Shown here piece after piece: positions 18,490-29,680 of a DNA stretch of 64,000 bases (within the stretch, counting starts at the first letter, position 1; every line of letters starts with the position of its first letter). Under the pieces are notes generated by a model. The model ran no database searches. It worked only from the letters and a program-made list of their open reading frames with translations, and was not told the DNA's origin. The stretch comes from Clostridium_I sp963725425. Lineage in GTDB: Bacteria > Bacillota > Clostridia > Clostridiales > Clostridiaceae. The translations under genes were made by a program, and so were the position numbers. Where the stretch lies: positions 372,001-436,000 of the forward strand of contig CAVRYJ010000040.1 of NCBI GenBank assembly GCA_963725425.1, given 5' to 3'.

Positions 18490-20418
18490 TTACCTAAAGT
18501 ATATAATATCTTTATAATCAAATACTTTATCAGTCAAACCTAAGCGTTGAGCAGGTGTAGAACGTTTACCATTAGACTTTGATTCAAAACAGAAATTATA
18601 GAAAGTGCGAAAAATCACCAACATTTGATGTGCATACTTGGGATTATAATTAGCATATATATAACTTTTCCTATCGCCCCTTGCAGTTATAAGTGGTCGT
18701 TCCAATATAGATATTCTTCTTCGGACTTGCTGAAAGAAATTGTTGATAGCTCTACTATTTACTTGCATTATAAGGTTGGCTAACTCAGTATCATCTATAT
18801 AAGAAATATTGCTTATAAGGTTTACCCATCTTATACCTTCATCTATATCTGGGAGAGGGTGTTTAATAGGGTTATTGCCTCTTACGGGGAAATCAATGCC
18901 ATTTATTGATTTGGAACCATAAAATTTATGCGTTTGTAGCTTACTAAGTACCTTTTGTTCGCCAATTTCGTAAATCGTTCTTGAACTCATACCATTGGCT
19001 TTGCCCCAATCATATAATTCTTTTCTACTCCTAAAAGCTTCTCGTCCTGCTTCACCTAATGTAAATTCCTTTTCTGACTGACACGTAAAATAGTACGAGT
19101 AACCATCTTTAAAACTTTTGCTGAAAACCTTAAAGATACAATGTTGTAGAGTGTTATCGTCATCAGATACAAAGTACCATTTTCTTGCCTTTATAGTTCT
19201 TTGTAGAAGAAAATAATGTGCCATAGCGGTATACTGAGATTTAACGTGACAACCTTCTACATAGTCCTTACGCTTATTAAACAGGTATAAATCATTTTCA
19301 AAATCATTTATAGATTGGTCATCATTTTTTGTAGGTGGTTGTGGACAGTATGGGTATTTTAACCTATCATTTTTTCTTAAAAAGGGATAAGAATGGTCGC
19401 AATGAAAAATTTCAGTGTCCTTTTCGACATCATCTAATCTTACCTCATAGTCAAATGCTATATCAGTTCTAAATACATAACCAGATTTTAAATCAGCACT
19501 TGATAATAGGTAGGTTTGAAGCTTTTTATCTTTCTCAGTGATAAATTCATCCTTTTTTTTAGCTTTACCCTTTAATCGTATGTTATTTAAGTTATAAATC
19601 AGCATATCTGTATTAAGCCATATTTCATCAATATCTAAATTGTTTAAAGCTTTAGTTTCATTTCGTTCATTGAACTCCAAGCACTTACGATAAACCCATT
19701 CAAGCTTATTGTAATAAGTAGATGAACCAATTTCAAGCTTTTCTATTATTCTTTTTACTGGGGTTCTGCTTAATATATCTTTTGTAAACTGAATTAATAT
19801 ATCATTTCGTTGTTGGTTATAATTAAAGCTTTTCTCTTGACCTGGTAATACATTTGTTATCTTTTTACACTCTTTGCATTGATATTTTTGAAAATTGGTA
19901 ATACTTTTCCCTCTCTTATAAAATGATTTTTCATCATTGGATGGGGTTTTATCAAGATTGCTACAACCTTCTTTATGAAAGATGTAATGTGGCTCTAATG
20001 GAACTACAGAATTTATAGTGATTAATCTTTTTATTTCTTCTGCAACAGACCAATTTGATATAGTATCAGTAGAATTTCCAAGTGATTCACCGAAAACCCC
20101 ATTGTCTGGAACTGGATTGCATAGTATTCTTGGTTTTGGTTCCGAATTAGGGATAGCAGAATTAGTTGTTTGTTTCAAGGTGTATCTTGATGGCTTGTAT
20201 TTTAGACCTGTATACACAACCTGGGATAGACCATACCACTTACAGAAGGTGTTATTACAATAGTTTAACTGAATATAATACTTCTCTTTTCCAATTTCTA
20301 ACAATGTGGGAGCATATAAATAATCCCTATAATCTTTCTGAAAATCAATATTTGATTTTTCAAAATATTCTTTATCACGTTGCTTAATAAGTTCATGAGA
20401 AAACGGGCTGTATTCCAC
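18490..20418 (-). CDS. Large zinc-ribbon DDE-type transposase-like protein
   Basis: 642 residues with Cys pairs CNNTFCKWYG (near residue 54) and CKECKKIT (near 187), which suggest zinc ribbons. Then come DIDEIWLNTD, a central acidic region with WYFVSDDDNTL, and a C-terminus STPAQRLGLTDKVFDYKDI. That C-terminal STPAxRLGL motif is typical of IS1-like and related DDE transposases. The start is uncertain: GTG 20418 has no clear ribosome binding site and abuts a truncated ferredoxin gene on the other strand. No terminal inverted repeats were found. Confidence 0.6.
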   Translation of the reverse strand: MEYSPFSHELIKQRDKEYFEKSNIDFQKDYRDYLYAPTLLEIGKEKYYIQLNYCNNTFCKWYGLSQVVYTGLKYKPSRYTLKQTTNSAIPNSEPKPRILCNPVPDNGVFGESLGNSTDTISNWSVAEEIKRLITINSVVPLEPHYIFHKEGCSNLDKTPSNDEKSFYKRGKSITNFQKYQCKECKKITNVLPGQEKSFNYNQQRNDILIQFTKDILSRTPVKRIIEKLEIGSSTYYNKLEWVYRKCLEFNERNETKALNNLDIDEIWLNTDMLIYNLNNIRLKGKAKKKDEFITEKDKKLQTYLLSSADLKSGYVFRTDIAFDYEVRLDDVEKDTEIFHCDHSYPFLRKNDRLKYPYCPQPPTKNDDQSINDFENDLYLFNKRKDYVEGCHVKSQYTAMAHYFLLQRTIKARKWYFVSDDDNTLQHCIFKVFSKSFKDGYSYYFTCQSEKEFTLGEAGREAFRSRKELYDWGKANGMSSRTIYEIGEQKVLSKLQTHKFYGSKSINGIDFPVRGNNPIKHPLPDIDEGIRWVNLISNISYIDDTELANLIMQVNSRAINNFFQQVRRRISILERPLITARGDRKSYIYANYNPKYAHQMLVIFRTFYNFCFESKSNGKRSTPAQRLGLTDKVFDYKDIIYFR

Positions 20419-20420
20419 AA

Positions 20421-20909
20421 ATGAGCAATTTAATTGAACAAAGGGGTTTGCAATTGAACTATGGCGCTAAAATTATTTCGTATCCTAATGCGGTAACTGC
20501 ATATCCCATGCCTATAGAAGTCAATGACTTTACAAAGATGGCTGAAATCAATTCAAAACCAATAATTGAAGATATTGTTACCAAACAACACATGCTAATT
20601 CCGCCATTAGAAGAACCTGATAAAAAGAGATATGATGCATTTATAGCTAGAATTCATGATGTAGATAGTGGCTACCATGCAAATAATGATTGTATCTCCT
20701 GCGGGATATGCCGAGATATTTGTCCGGCAAAGAATATAACCTTAGTAAATGGAACACCTGTATTCCACCACCAATGCGAAAGCTGTATGGCCTGCATCCA
20801 ACACTGTCCAAAGCGAGCCATCAATTATGAGAATAAGACACAAAATCGAAGTCGTTATACTCATCCTGATATTGGTCATAAAGTCATTTCTCAATATTGC
20901 CAACGTTAA
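20421..20909 (+). pseudogene. EFR1-type ferredoxin, C-terminal part only
   Basis: The frame contains two 4Fe-4S motifs, CISCGICRDICP and CESCMACIQHCP, preceded by IISYPNAVTAYPMP. EFR1 proteins are about 260 residues with an N-terminal flavodoxin-like domain. Here that domain is absent because the gene starts exactly where the transposase-like gene ends. The remaining roughly 160 residues keep all eight ligand cysteines, so an electron-transfer stump could still fold. It is most likely truncated by the insertion. Confidence 0.75.
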
Positions 20910-22693
20910 GATGTGAATGATTGATTTAACAATCTCCATTTGTTTCTTTGATGTAAGCATTTCTAGAAGTTTAAATGCCACATGACACGCTGTTTCTGGA
21001 CTGGTCTTGAGAGAATAAAAAAATCACTCATTTCACTTTCTTCTATCATATTATTTACTCCTTTACAAAACTAATTATTGCTTATATTTACTACATTTGC
21101 ATTGTTAGGAATCCACTCATTCCTATGTGAAATAACTAAAACACAATGGTTGTCGCTACATAGCTCATCCACTGACTTTTCGATGGTTGAAATAATAATG
21201 TTATCTAATGATGCATATATTTCATCTAATAATATGATAGGCGATGGATTATAAAACACTCGTGCTAATGCAAGCCTACATCTTTGCCCACCCGAGAAGT
21301 TTTTGCCTTTATCTTTTATTTCATGTTCATACTGATTTGGTAGATCTTGAATAAATTCTTTAATACCCGCTTTCTTAATAGCTTCTTTCAAACGCGTTTC
21401 ATCAATTTTATCTTTAGAAGTTAATGCTATGTTTTCACTAATTGTTCCATTGAATAAAAAAGGTGTTTGTGAAACACAAGTAACTATACTAGAATGAAAT
21501 TCAGCGTCGCATAACCCTTTAGATGTTTCCAAGCTGATTTTACCACTCAAGGGCTTGTACAACCCATTAATAATGTTAAATAATGTGCTCTTTCCGGCGC
21601 CACTCTTCCCAACTATATATGTTACTTCTCCTGAGTTAGCTTTAAAATTTACATCCTTTAATATTATATTATTTTTATCATACCCAAAATTAAGGGCATC
21701 TATTTTTATGGAAAATTTCGACTTTATTATATTTCCCACATCAAAAACTTTACTTTCACCATACTGTACTCCAATGATTTCAAAAATCTTTATGCAACCT
21801 GTTTTATTTTCTTGATACTCTCTCATAAGAGTACTTATAAATTTATAAGGATTAATCAACACATCATACATTGACACAAACGCAACAAAGGCACCGACGG
21901 TAATAATATTACCTTTTATCAAGAATGAGCCCATGAACAAAACACATAATAATGCAAATATCTCAATAGCACTACTTATTGTATCAATATTTGATTCTAC
22001 TGTAATTGATTTCCTATTGAGATATCTGTACTTTTCAATATTAATATTAAATATGTCACTTGTACTTCGTTCATCACCTGTTAATTTGTAAAATGTAATA
22101 CCCTGTATCATTTGAAATATAGTGCTAAATACTATTGATTTTTTATTATTAATTTCATTATGAATGCCATATAAACTAGAGACCATTTTTTTATCGATAA
22201 GAATTTTAACAAGGCCAAACGCTAATAATACAACTGTCAAATGCCATGATAGAAAATAACCAGCTATTATACTTCCTGCTATTTTGCCCACACTTCCAAT
22301 GCCCAACTGTATTGCACTATATAATTTACTCACCTGTCCAACATTATTATTAACTTTGAACAACATATCATTCTTATCATAATCTTTTACTAATTCATAA
22401 TCACCGTATAAAACTCTTTCAACCATTGTTATACGTAATTTACTCTTCATTAAAATAATTTTTTTCTTTAATGTTTGATTTATGAAATATACAGCAAACG
22501 TACTAAAACATATTGAAACCGTGAATAATACTATCCCTCGTAAAAATATATTATAGTCACCATCGACACAACCATCGGTAATCCATTTGACCCCCCAGAC
22601 TATTCCTATTGACATAATAAAACCTCTAAGAAGTTCCAACCCTGAAGTTAAGATTAAAACAGCCAAACACTTATACTGTTTTAAATATTGAAA

Positions 22694-24076
22694 ACTATAA
22701 ATGAGCGAAAATGCTTGAATAATTTCCCAATGTAAAAAAAAGAAAAACATCTATGTAATCTCCTGTTATAATTAAGTTACAACACAAAAACATAACTAAG
22801 GAGATAAACATAAATGTTTAACAACTCAATTGTAACAAAATCATCACCAATATACAAATTCTTAATCGAATTAAGGATAACTTTATATCTTACAACACCT
22901 CAACTTCACCATCTAATTCTATTTATAAATTCTATGGTGACCAAAGGCTATTGTGGAAAAATAACTGACGTTTCTGACTTTATGCCGGTTAGGCATAGGA
23001 CGAATATCGGAAAGTTCTTATCTGATAGCCCATGGAATGAGAATTCTGTTGAAAGAGCCCTTAAAAAACGTGTAATTGCGAGAATATGGGAAACGTCTAG
23101 ATTAACTAAAAAGCCTATCTATGTTGTGATAGATGATACTATTTCAGAGAAGACAGTGCCCTCGTCAAAGGCTAAGAAACCTACTGAAAAATGTAGATTC
23201 CATCATTCTCATTTAAAAGGTAAAGTAGTTTATGGTCATCAAATAGTTACCGTAATGTTATTGTGTGATACTCTTGTTTTACCATATACTATGACAATCT
23301 ACGATAAAGAAAATATGAGTAAAATCCAAATGGCAATTGAGTTTATAAAATCCTTACCAATCCCAGTAAACAAAGGTTATGTTTTATGTGATAGTTGGTA
23401 CAGCAACAAAAAATTATTTGATGTTTCAAAAGATTCAGGCTACGCCTATATTGGAGGCTTAAGAACAAATAGAGTAATATATCCTAAAGGTCATGAAAAA
23501 CTTGGAATTAAGCTTAACCATATGTGTGAGATATTAACTAAAGATGATGTCGACCTCGTCAAAGTTGGCAAAAATGAATATTATGTCTACACATATAGAG
23601 GCAAGCTTAATGATGTCAAGGATTCGTTAATCGCACTTTGTTGGCCTAAAGAAGCTTTATTTAAACCCGGTTGCTTAAGAGCATTTATAAGTTTAGATAC
23701 TGCTCTATCAACTGAAGAACTCTTAAATCACTATAAAAACAGATGGCCAATTGAAACATTTTTTAGAGAAACAAAAAAACATCTTGGGTTAAATCATTAT
23801 CAAGTAAGAAGCAATCGTAGCATAAACAGATATTTTTTGCTGATGATGATAACTTATGTATACTGCGAATTAGAAGTAAGTAATGGTAAACTAAATTTCA
23901 GTACTGGAATTAGAACTGCAAGAAACCAAGTCAAAAAAGAACGAATATCTTGGGTCTTTAATCAAGCTAACCAAGGAATATCTATTGATGCTATTTTAAA
24001 AACATTAAAAGTAGCTTAGGATAGTTGATTTAAATTTGCATGGTAAAATATGTTACCAAATTCGCTCATTTATAGT
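22694..24076 (+). mobile_element. IS4/IS701-type insertion sequence, intact, 1383 bp
   Basis: Perfect 16-bp terminal inverted repeats ACTATAAATGAGCGAA (22694-22709) and its complement (24061-24076), flanked by direct repeats TGAAA (22689-22693 and 24077-24081). It carries one transposase gene in plus orientation. Excising it restores the ABC transporter frame, which confirms the boundaries. Confidence 0.9.
22814..24019 (+). CDS. DDE transposase of the IS4/IS701 group
   Basis: 401 residues at full length. The first catalytic Asp lies in YVVIDDTISEK, the second in GYVLCDSWYSNK, and the Glu region in NRWPIETFFRETKKHLGL, matching the Y-(2)-R-(3)-E-(6)-K signature of IS4-like enzymes. The start at ATG 22814 follows AAGGAGATAAACATAA. 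The frame is intact, so the element may still be active. Confidence 0.85.
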   Translation: MFNNSIVTKSSPIYKFLIELRITLYLTTPQLHHLILFINSMVTKGYCGKITDVSDFMPVRHRTNIGKFLSDSPWNENSVERALKKRVIARIWETSRLTKKPIYVVIDDTISEKTVPSSKAKKPTEKCRFHHSHLKGKVVYGHQIVTVMLLCDTLVLPYTMTIYDKENMSKIQMAIEFIKSLPIPVNKGYVLCDSWYSNKKLFDVSKDSGYAYIGGLRTNRVIYPKGHEKLGIKLNHMCEILTKDDVDLVKVGKNEYYVYTYRGKLNDVKDSLIALCWPKEALFKPGCLRAFISLDTALSTEELLNHYKNRWPIETFFRETKKHLGLNHYQVRSNRSINRYFLLMMITYVYCELEVSNGKLNFSTGIRTARNQVKKERISWVFNQANQGISIDAILKTLKVA

Positions 24077-24121
24077 TGAAAATATGTTTTCAAAAAACTT
24101 TTATTCACAATAGCACTCCTT

Positions 24122-25834
24122 TTAAATAGTACTTTCCTTAATCATGCTTTTATATAATGGGTTTTTCGCCATATTATCATAATTATCACAAGCCACTATT
24201 CGTCCGTTATCCATTAATACAATTTTATCGAATTTACACATTATCTTATCACTTATTCTATGTGTAACAAGCAAGACACCGCATTCTAATTGTGAAAAAA
24301 TATTATTTAATATTTTTTGTTCTGCCTGGGTATCAATGGCTGAAAAATATTCATCCAAAACAAGTAAAGGTTTTTTCTTAATAAGTGCCATCAAAATGCC
24401 TAATCTCTGTTTTTGACCGACCGAAATATTTTCACCGCCATTTTCCATCATTGTGTGATACCCATTGTTCATTTTAATAATCTCATCATTTATTTCAGCT
24501 ATTTTAGCAAATCGATACAAATCTTCTCTGTTATAATCGTAACAAACAGCTTTTATATTATTTTCGATAGTATCTGATTGCAAAAACACATCTTGCGGCA
24601 AAAACGATATAAATTTTTTTATTGTATTTGAATTTATTTTTTTAATTTCTAGACTATCTACCACAAGACTACCATTATACTCAGAATCATACCCCATTAA
24701 CAATTTAAGCAATGTGCTTTTACCACTGCCACTAACTCCAATAACCGCTATTTTTTCTTTACTATTAAAATTTAACGAAATATTGTCTAAAGCGATACTA
24801 CCATTCTTGTACTTGTAACTCACATTATTATAAACTATCGAATACTCATTCATTATTTTACAATTATCACCCTTATCTGGCATATCTTTTAGATTCATTA
24901 CTTCGTTGTATCTATCAACATTGTTTTTAACACTATAGATATCAGGTATAATACCAGGTAATCCCATAAACATATCAACCATGGGGTCTATTATAGTAAA
25001 TGTACTTACAATCAAGCCAAAATTAATCAAATTATAAAAGGCTAAGAAACCCCCTACAACATATAGCAAAACATAAATAGCTTGATACCCTATAACACCA
25101 GCAACCCAAACCATATTGTCATAAAAAGTCTTCTTTAGTTCGTGTTGAACTAAAGTATTTTCCTTATCTATATAACTACTCCCAAAGTAGTCATTTGCTA
25201 AATATATTCGGATATCATCTACATAATCAATAATATCTTTGAATACCATATTTAACGAGGATTTTGCTTTCTGTACCTCTAAGTACTCATCACCACTCTT
25301 CTTTCCGTAATATTTAGGAATTATTATTATTATAGGCACAACAATAACGAAAATTAATAAATACATATTGTTTAAACCTATGTACAACAAAATCATTATC
25401 AACTTTACAACCTTAGATAAATCAGATATTAAAATATTTAATTGAAAATCGATAATACTTTTAATATCGTCATTAAACCGAGTAATTATATCTGCTTGTG
25501 CATATTTATCTATCTCAGATAAATACACTCTATTCAATTTTTCATAGAATTTCGTACTCATCTTTATTTCAGTCTGCATATATACTTGATTAGTGTACAA
25601 TGCAATAGCTCTATTCAGCAAAATATTCATAAGCACCACTATAATCATGAAGACAGCTAAATAAACAATTTCATTAAATTTTCTCTTAATAACGTAATTT
25701 ATCAAATCTTTTATGAGCCACAAATAAATGATAAAAATTAGACTACTAAAAAAATTGAATAATATTAAGAGTATTAATTTTCCCTTTTTAATATCAGTAA
25801 TCTTATAAACCAAACGTATTATATTTCGTAACAA
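24122..25834 (-). CDS. ABC exporter, membrane domain fused to ATPase
   Basis: 570 residues starting at TTG 25834 behind GGAGGA. The membrane domain has about six segments in residues 15-300. The ATPase has Walker A GVSGSGKSTLL, Q-loop FLPQDVFLQSD, signature NISVGQKQRLGIL (ISVGQ rather than LSGGQ) and Walker B LLVLDEYFSAID. It is probably cotranscribed with the interrupted exporter downstream. The location beside NRPS and adenylation remnants suggests export of a small peptide-like product; this is inference. Confidence 0.85.
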   Translation of the reverse strand: MLRNIIRLVYKITDIKKGKLILLILFNFFSSLIFIIYLWLIKDLINYVIKRKFNEIVYLAVFMIIVVLMNILLNRAIALYTNQVYMQTEIKMSTKFYEKLNRVYLSEIDKYAQADIITRFNDDIKSIIDFQLNILISDLSKVVKLIMILLYIGLNNMYLLIFVIVVPIIIIIPKYYGKKSGDEYLEVQKAKSSLNMVFKDIIDYVDDIRIYLANDYFGSSYIDKENTLVQHELKKTFYDNMVWVAGVIGYQAIYVLLYVVGGFLAFYNLINFGLIVSTFTIIDPMVDMFMGLPGIIPDIYSVKNNVDRYNEVMNLKDMPDKGDNCKIMNEYSIVYNNVSYKYKNGSIALDNISLNFNSKEKIAVIGVSGSGKSTLLKLLMGYDSEYNGSLVVDSLEIKKINSNTIKKFISFLPQDVFLQSDTIENNIKAVCYDYNREDLYRFAKIAEINDEIIKMNNGYHTMMENGGENISVGQKQRLGILMALIKKKPLLVLDEYFSAIDTQAEQKILNNIFSQLECGVLLVTHRISDKIMCKFDKIVLMDNGRIVACDNYDNMAKNPLYKSMIKESTI

Positions 25835-25896
25835 AATTTCCTCCTAACTTTTGATATTAATAACAGCAACAATTAAGTAATTAATTTATTCTAATC

Positions 25897-27018
25897 TTAA
25901 CCCTCACAAAATAAGACTATTTCATCACTCACTTTACCAATGATTTCTTCTGAAATATCTAATCCAAAAGTAATGGATACCGTTCTTCCCAACAAGTCTG
26001 TAGTTTTTGAATATTTATTATTATTCTTTTCTCCAACAAATCCTATTTTTTCTAATACACAAGGCCAGTAAAGGAAAATACTAGAAGGAGCCTCATTAAG
26101 GCAATATATTGTTTTAGCATAAACACCAATTCCGCATAAAAACTCGCCTAACCTAACAGCCATTTCATGCGATTTCAGAACAATGTATATTGATTGCGGA
26201 ATACTACCCTCAGGATTTAAAACTTTTTGTAAAGTTAGACTTGGTACCGACGACAACTTATTTGCCATCAATTTGTATATTTTACGAAAATACCAAGCAT
26301 AAGAATCTAGTTTTTTTAATTGCTCAATATAAATTGCTGCATTTATTTCAGAAAGTCGCATGTTATGAGAAGGAAAGCCAGGCATATAGCCCGGATATAA
26401 ATATAAACGACTCGCATCAGAGAATAAAATTGCTCTCTCATAGACTTCTTTGCTATTAGTAATAAGTGCTCCTCCTTCACCACTACTAATAACCTTATGC
26501 TCATGAAAACTAAAACAAGCAACATCCCCAAAAGACCCTAGAGCCTTTCCCTAATAAAACGCTCCTATAGACTGTGCGCAATCTTCAATAAGATAAAGAT
26601 TATGCTTCTTTGCTATAATTTTCAATTCTTTTACTCTTTCAGCTTTCCCTTGCAAATGAGAATACAATATCGCCTTAGTATTAGGCGTAATGCATTTTTC
26701 CACCTCATCGGGAGAAAGCATAAATGTTTCATCAACATTGCATAAAATAGGATTAGAACCAAGATGCATCATGGATGTAGCAGACCCAATATAGTTATAA
26801 GTAGGACAAATAACATCATCACCGTATCCAATACCTAATGCCTTAAACGCACATTCCAAAGCGCTCGTACCAGAATTAACAACAAGGCAATATTTTTGTC
26901 CAATAAGTTTAGTAATTTCTCTTTCCAATCTAGTACATGGGGAATATCTTAAATGTCGCAGACTCTCCAACGTCATATCACCATAGCGAAATAATCGCTT
27001 GGAACTTAAAACTTCCAT
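25897..27018 (-). pseudogene. DegT/DnrJ/EryC1 aminotransferase with in-frame amber stop
   Basis: 373 codons in one frame, broken only by TAG at 26551-26553 in GAFY*GKALGSFGD. The PLP enzyme motifs are otherwise complete: VNSGTSALECAF, DVICPTYNYIGSA, YLIEDCAQSIGA, and FSFHEHKVISSGEGGAL with the Schiff-base lysine in HEHK. The family aminates keto-sugars or makes amino-group donors for natural products. A single AAG to TAG change would explain the stop. The start ATG 27018 has a weak ribosome binding site. It lies upstream of the two exporter genes on the same strand. Confidence 0.85.
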
Positions 27019-27752
27019 TACTATATATATTATCCATTATCAACCATTTTTTTGTTTTCATAATTTATTTTTTTTTAGGGCATCCATAAACTTAGTAATG
27101 TTTATACTTGTTTATTCTTTTATGGACAAGCATTTTATTAATTATAACATATATATACAAAATATCAAAACATTTTAAAAATTTTCAATTTGAGCAAAAA
27201 AATATATTCAGTACCTAATCCATCACTGAATATATTTAACATCTTTATTACTTAAATATTTAATTTTTTTATGTACACTATATTCCTTAAACCTTAATTA
27301 TTCCAAATTTTTTTTAACATATAAAAAAGATTTGAGAGCGTCCTTATCATTTGTGTATATGAATTTTGAAGCGTGAGTTATTTAAAATAATTCAAGGGCA
27401 AAACCACTCCAGAATATTTAGTAAATTGACATTCTTCACTATTGAATGTATTATATTAATATATTGACAATTATTGTAAGTATAATCTATAGTGCTTTTT
27501 CTATATTATTTATTTTCATAAATTGCAAATTACAAAAGTGCCCATTTATTCTTTAAAAATGAAATTAAGAATAAGAGAGTAAAACTTGATTAAACGGTTA
27601 CATTTATCTCCTTTAAAAGTTAAATTTTATTTTTGTGTTGTACACAACAAATTTATGCACTCGCCTAAACCTTAATGTGTGAAAGCTGAGTTTTAAACTT
27701 TTACCTTTTGAACAATTATATAATTAGGATAAATGAAATAGGGGGACAACAT
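27019..27752. other. Divergent AT-rich intergenic region with an orphan hairpin
   Basis: No ORF. A 13-bp hairpin AAATATATTCAGT/ACTGAATATATTT (27200-27212/27225-27237) is followed on the minus strand by a T7 run. That is a good terminator shape with no minus-strand gene in front of it, so it may be left from a lost gene. The aminotransferase and GTPase promoters must lie here; no clear consensus was picked. Confidence 0.45.
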
Positions 27753-29609
27753 TTGAATACTATAAATTTAGGAATTCTTGCTCATGTTGATGCAGGAAAG
27801 ACAACCTTAACAGAAGGATTATTGTTTCATAGCGGGATAATTAGCTCAATGGGAAAGGTTGATAAGGGAACCACAATTACTGATTCCATGAGTATCGAAA
27901 AACAACGCGGGATAACTATTCGTTCTTCAACAGTTTCCTTTACTTGGAATAACACAAAAATCAATTTAATTGATACCCCTGGTCACATAGATTTTGTATC
28001 AGAGGTAGAACGTGCACTACATGTATTAGATGGAGTAATTTTAGTAATATCAGCTAAAGAATCTGTACAGCCACAAACCCGTATTATTTTTCGCAAAATA
28101 TTAGAATTAAAACTTCCTACTATTTTATTTATTAATAAATTAGATAGAATGGGTGTATGTACTGAGACTTTATTTCATGAAATACGTACGCTACTTACAG
28201 AAGATATTGTTATATTACAAAAATACATTGGTGAAGGAACCTCCTCAATAAAAATAACTTCACAAAACTTTCATGACACAGAGTTGCAAATACCCATCTT
28301 GGAACATTGTCCAAAGCTTCTAGAAAAATATATTAATGATCAAAAAATATCAGATGATGAATATAAAAATGCTTTAGTTAGTCTAACACAAAATTCCACT
28401 TTATTTCCTGTTTTTGGGGGCGTAGCTTTAGATGACATAGGAATCAAAGAATTATTAACGGCTATAACTGAATACCTTAAGACGTCACAACCAAAATGTG
28501 ATACACTTTCAGCTTATGTTTATAAAATTGATCGTGATTACCATGGACATAGAAATTGTTATTTCAGAGTGTTCGAAGGAAAATTAAAGGTTCGTGAAAT
28601 AGTAACTATTTATGGAAGCAACGAAAAAATTGTCATTAAAAATTTATCGACCATTAACAATGGGAAAATCACTCCAGTAGATGAAGTTAACTCAGGAGAC
28701 ATTGGAATTATTTCAGATGAAAAATTGTTGCAATTTGGAAGTATCCTAGGATTTACATGTAGTAAAATCAGAAAAGTAACTATAACAAATCCATTTTTGG
28801 AAACTTGCATTACCACTAACGATATATGTGATAGAAGAAACATGTTGGAAGCTCTAAACGAACTATCGGAAGAAGATCCTCTTTTGAAGTTTCAGATTGA
28901 TCCGCAAACACAAGAAGTCAGATTGCGGCTTTTGGGAAAGTTACAAATGGAGATTATCAGTTCTCTATTATGGGATAGATACCATATATCGGTAAGTTTT
29001 ACTGAATTAAATACAATATGCAAAGAATATCCAATTAATTCCGGAGTTGCCTCTATTCGACTTGGTCAAGGTGGAAATCATTATAACGCAGGGCTTGTAC
29101 TTACTATTGAACCATTACCTCTTGGAAGTGGTTTCCAATATGAAAATCACGTCTCCTTTGGATATTTAGAAAAAACCTTTCAAAATGCTGTAATAGAGGG
29201 TATAAAAAGCGGACTTGCCTGTGGGTTGAATGGTCATGAGGTTATTGATATTAAAGTCATTTTCCAAGATGCAGACTATGATAGTGTCTTAGGGACCCCA
29301 TCTGATTTCAGAAAATTAACTCCTATTGTATTTAAGGATGCATTAGCAAACGCATCAGTAAAACTATTAGAACCATGGCAATGCTTTGATATCGTAATTC
29401 CTAAAAAATATGATACATATGTTCTTTCTGACCTTCATAAAATGAATGCTATTATCAATGCCTATTCCTATCAAGAGTCCGAGACGTCATTTGGAGGAAT
29501 TGTGCCTTTAAGTACTTTCATTAATTACGAAGTTGATTTGCTTTCACTTACTGAAGGAAAAGGAATCCTCCTGCATAAATTATATGGTTTCCTACCATGC
29601 AAAAAGTAA
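27753..29609 (+). CDS. TetM-like ribosomal protection GTPase
   Basis: About 618 residues. I chose TTG 27753 because AGGGGGA precedes it and NTINLGILAHVDAGKTTLTE matches the N-terminus of TetM-type proteins. G motifs: G1 AHVDAGKTT, G2 RGITIRSS, G3 DTPGHIDF, G4 NKLD, G5-like SAKES. The later domains follow EF-G order, with GLACGLNGHEVIDIKV in domain IV. Ribosomal protection proteins displace tetracycline or other ribosome-bound drugs. Here it sits beside biosynthetic remnants and may have been a self-resistance gene. The drug specificity is unknown. Confidence 0.85.
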   Translation: MNTINLGILAHVDAGKTTLTEGLLFHSGIISSMGKVDKGTTITDSMSIEKQRGITIRSSTVSFTWNNTKINLIDTPGHIDFVSEVERALHVLDGVILVISAKESVQPQTRIIFRKILELKLPTILFINKLDRMGVCTETLFHEIRTLLTEDIVILQKYIGEGTSSIKITSQNFHDTELQIPILEHCPKLLEKYINDQKISDDEYKNALVSLTQNSTLFPVFGGVALDDIGIKELLTAITEYLKTSQPKCDTLSAYVYKIDRDYHGHRNCYFRVFEGKLKVREIVTIYGSNEKIVIKNLSTINNGKITPVDEVNSGDIGIISDEKLLQFGSILGFTCSKIRKVTITNPFLETCITTNDICDRRNMLEALNELSEEDPLLKFQIDPQTQEVRLRLLGKLQMEIISSLLWDRYHISVSFTELNTICKEYPINSGVASIRLGQGGNHYNAGLVLTIEPLPLGSGFQYENHVSFGYLEKTFQNAVIEGIKSGLACGLNGHEVIDIKVIFQDADYDSVLGTPSDFRKLTPIVFKDALANASVKLLEPWQCFDIVIPKKYDTYVLSDLHKMNAIINAYSYQESETSFGGIVPLSTFINYEVDLLSLTEGKGILLHKLYGFLPCKK

Positions 29610-29645
29610 TTTGCAATAAAAATCAAATTTATAGAAGAAAGGAGC

Positions 29646-29670
29646 GAATATAAAGACTCTCTTTATATTC
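29646..29670 (+). promoter_or_regulatory. Hairpin between ribosome binding site and start codon
   Basis: GAATATAAAG (29646-29655) pairs with CTTTATATTC (29661-29670). AAAGGAG lies just upstream and ATG 29681 is 10 nt downstream. Folding would bring the distant ribosome binding site to normal spacing. Confidence 0.45.
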
Positions 29671-29680
29671 AACTAAAATT

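Larger units (their letters stand above)
21071..24108 (-). pseudogene. ABC exporter half-transporter interrupted by an insertion sequence
   Basis: The distal part (21071-22693) has a six-helix membrane domain and an ATPase domain with Walker A GKSGAGKST, signature FSGGQRCRLALARV and Walker B IILLDEIYASLD. The 5' end lies beyond the insertion: GTG 24108 behind AAAAGGAG reads MNKSFLKTYF. Removing the element and one TGAAA copy joins it in frame to QYLKQYKCLAVLI. The apparent ATG near 22750 is fusion sequence from the element. The gene follows the other exporter after 13 bp, so the two probably formed a heterodimer. Confidence 0.85.

Noticed and set aside
20910..21065. Minus-strand VAFKLLEMLTSKKQMEIVKS as a regulator fragment.
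   Set aside because: It is too short and carries no diagnostic motif. It may be the scrap of a helix-turn-helix protein but cannot be supported.
22689..22750. ATG near 22750 as the start of the ABC exporter.
   Set aside because: Those codons come from the insertion-sequence end. The real start lies at GTG 24108.
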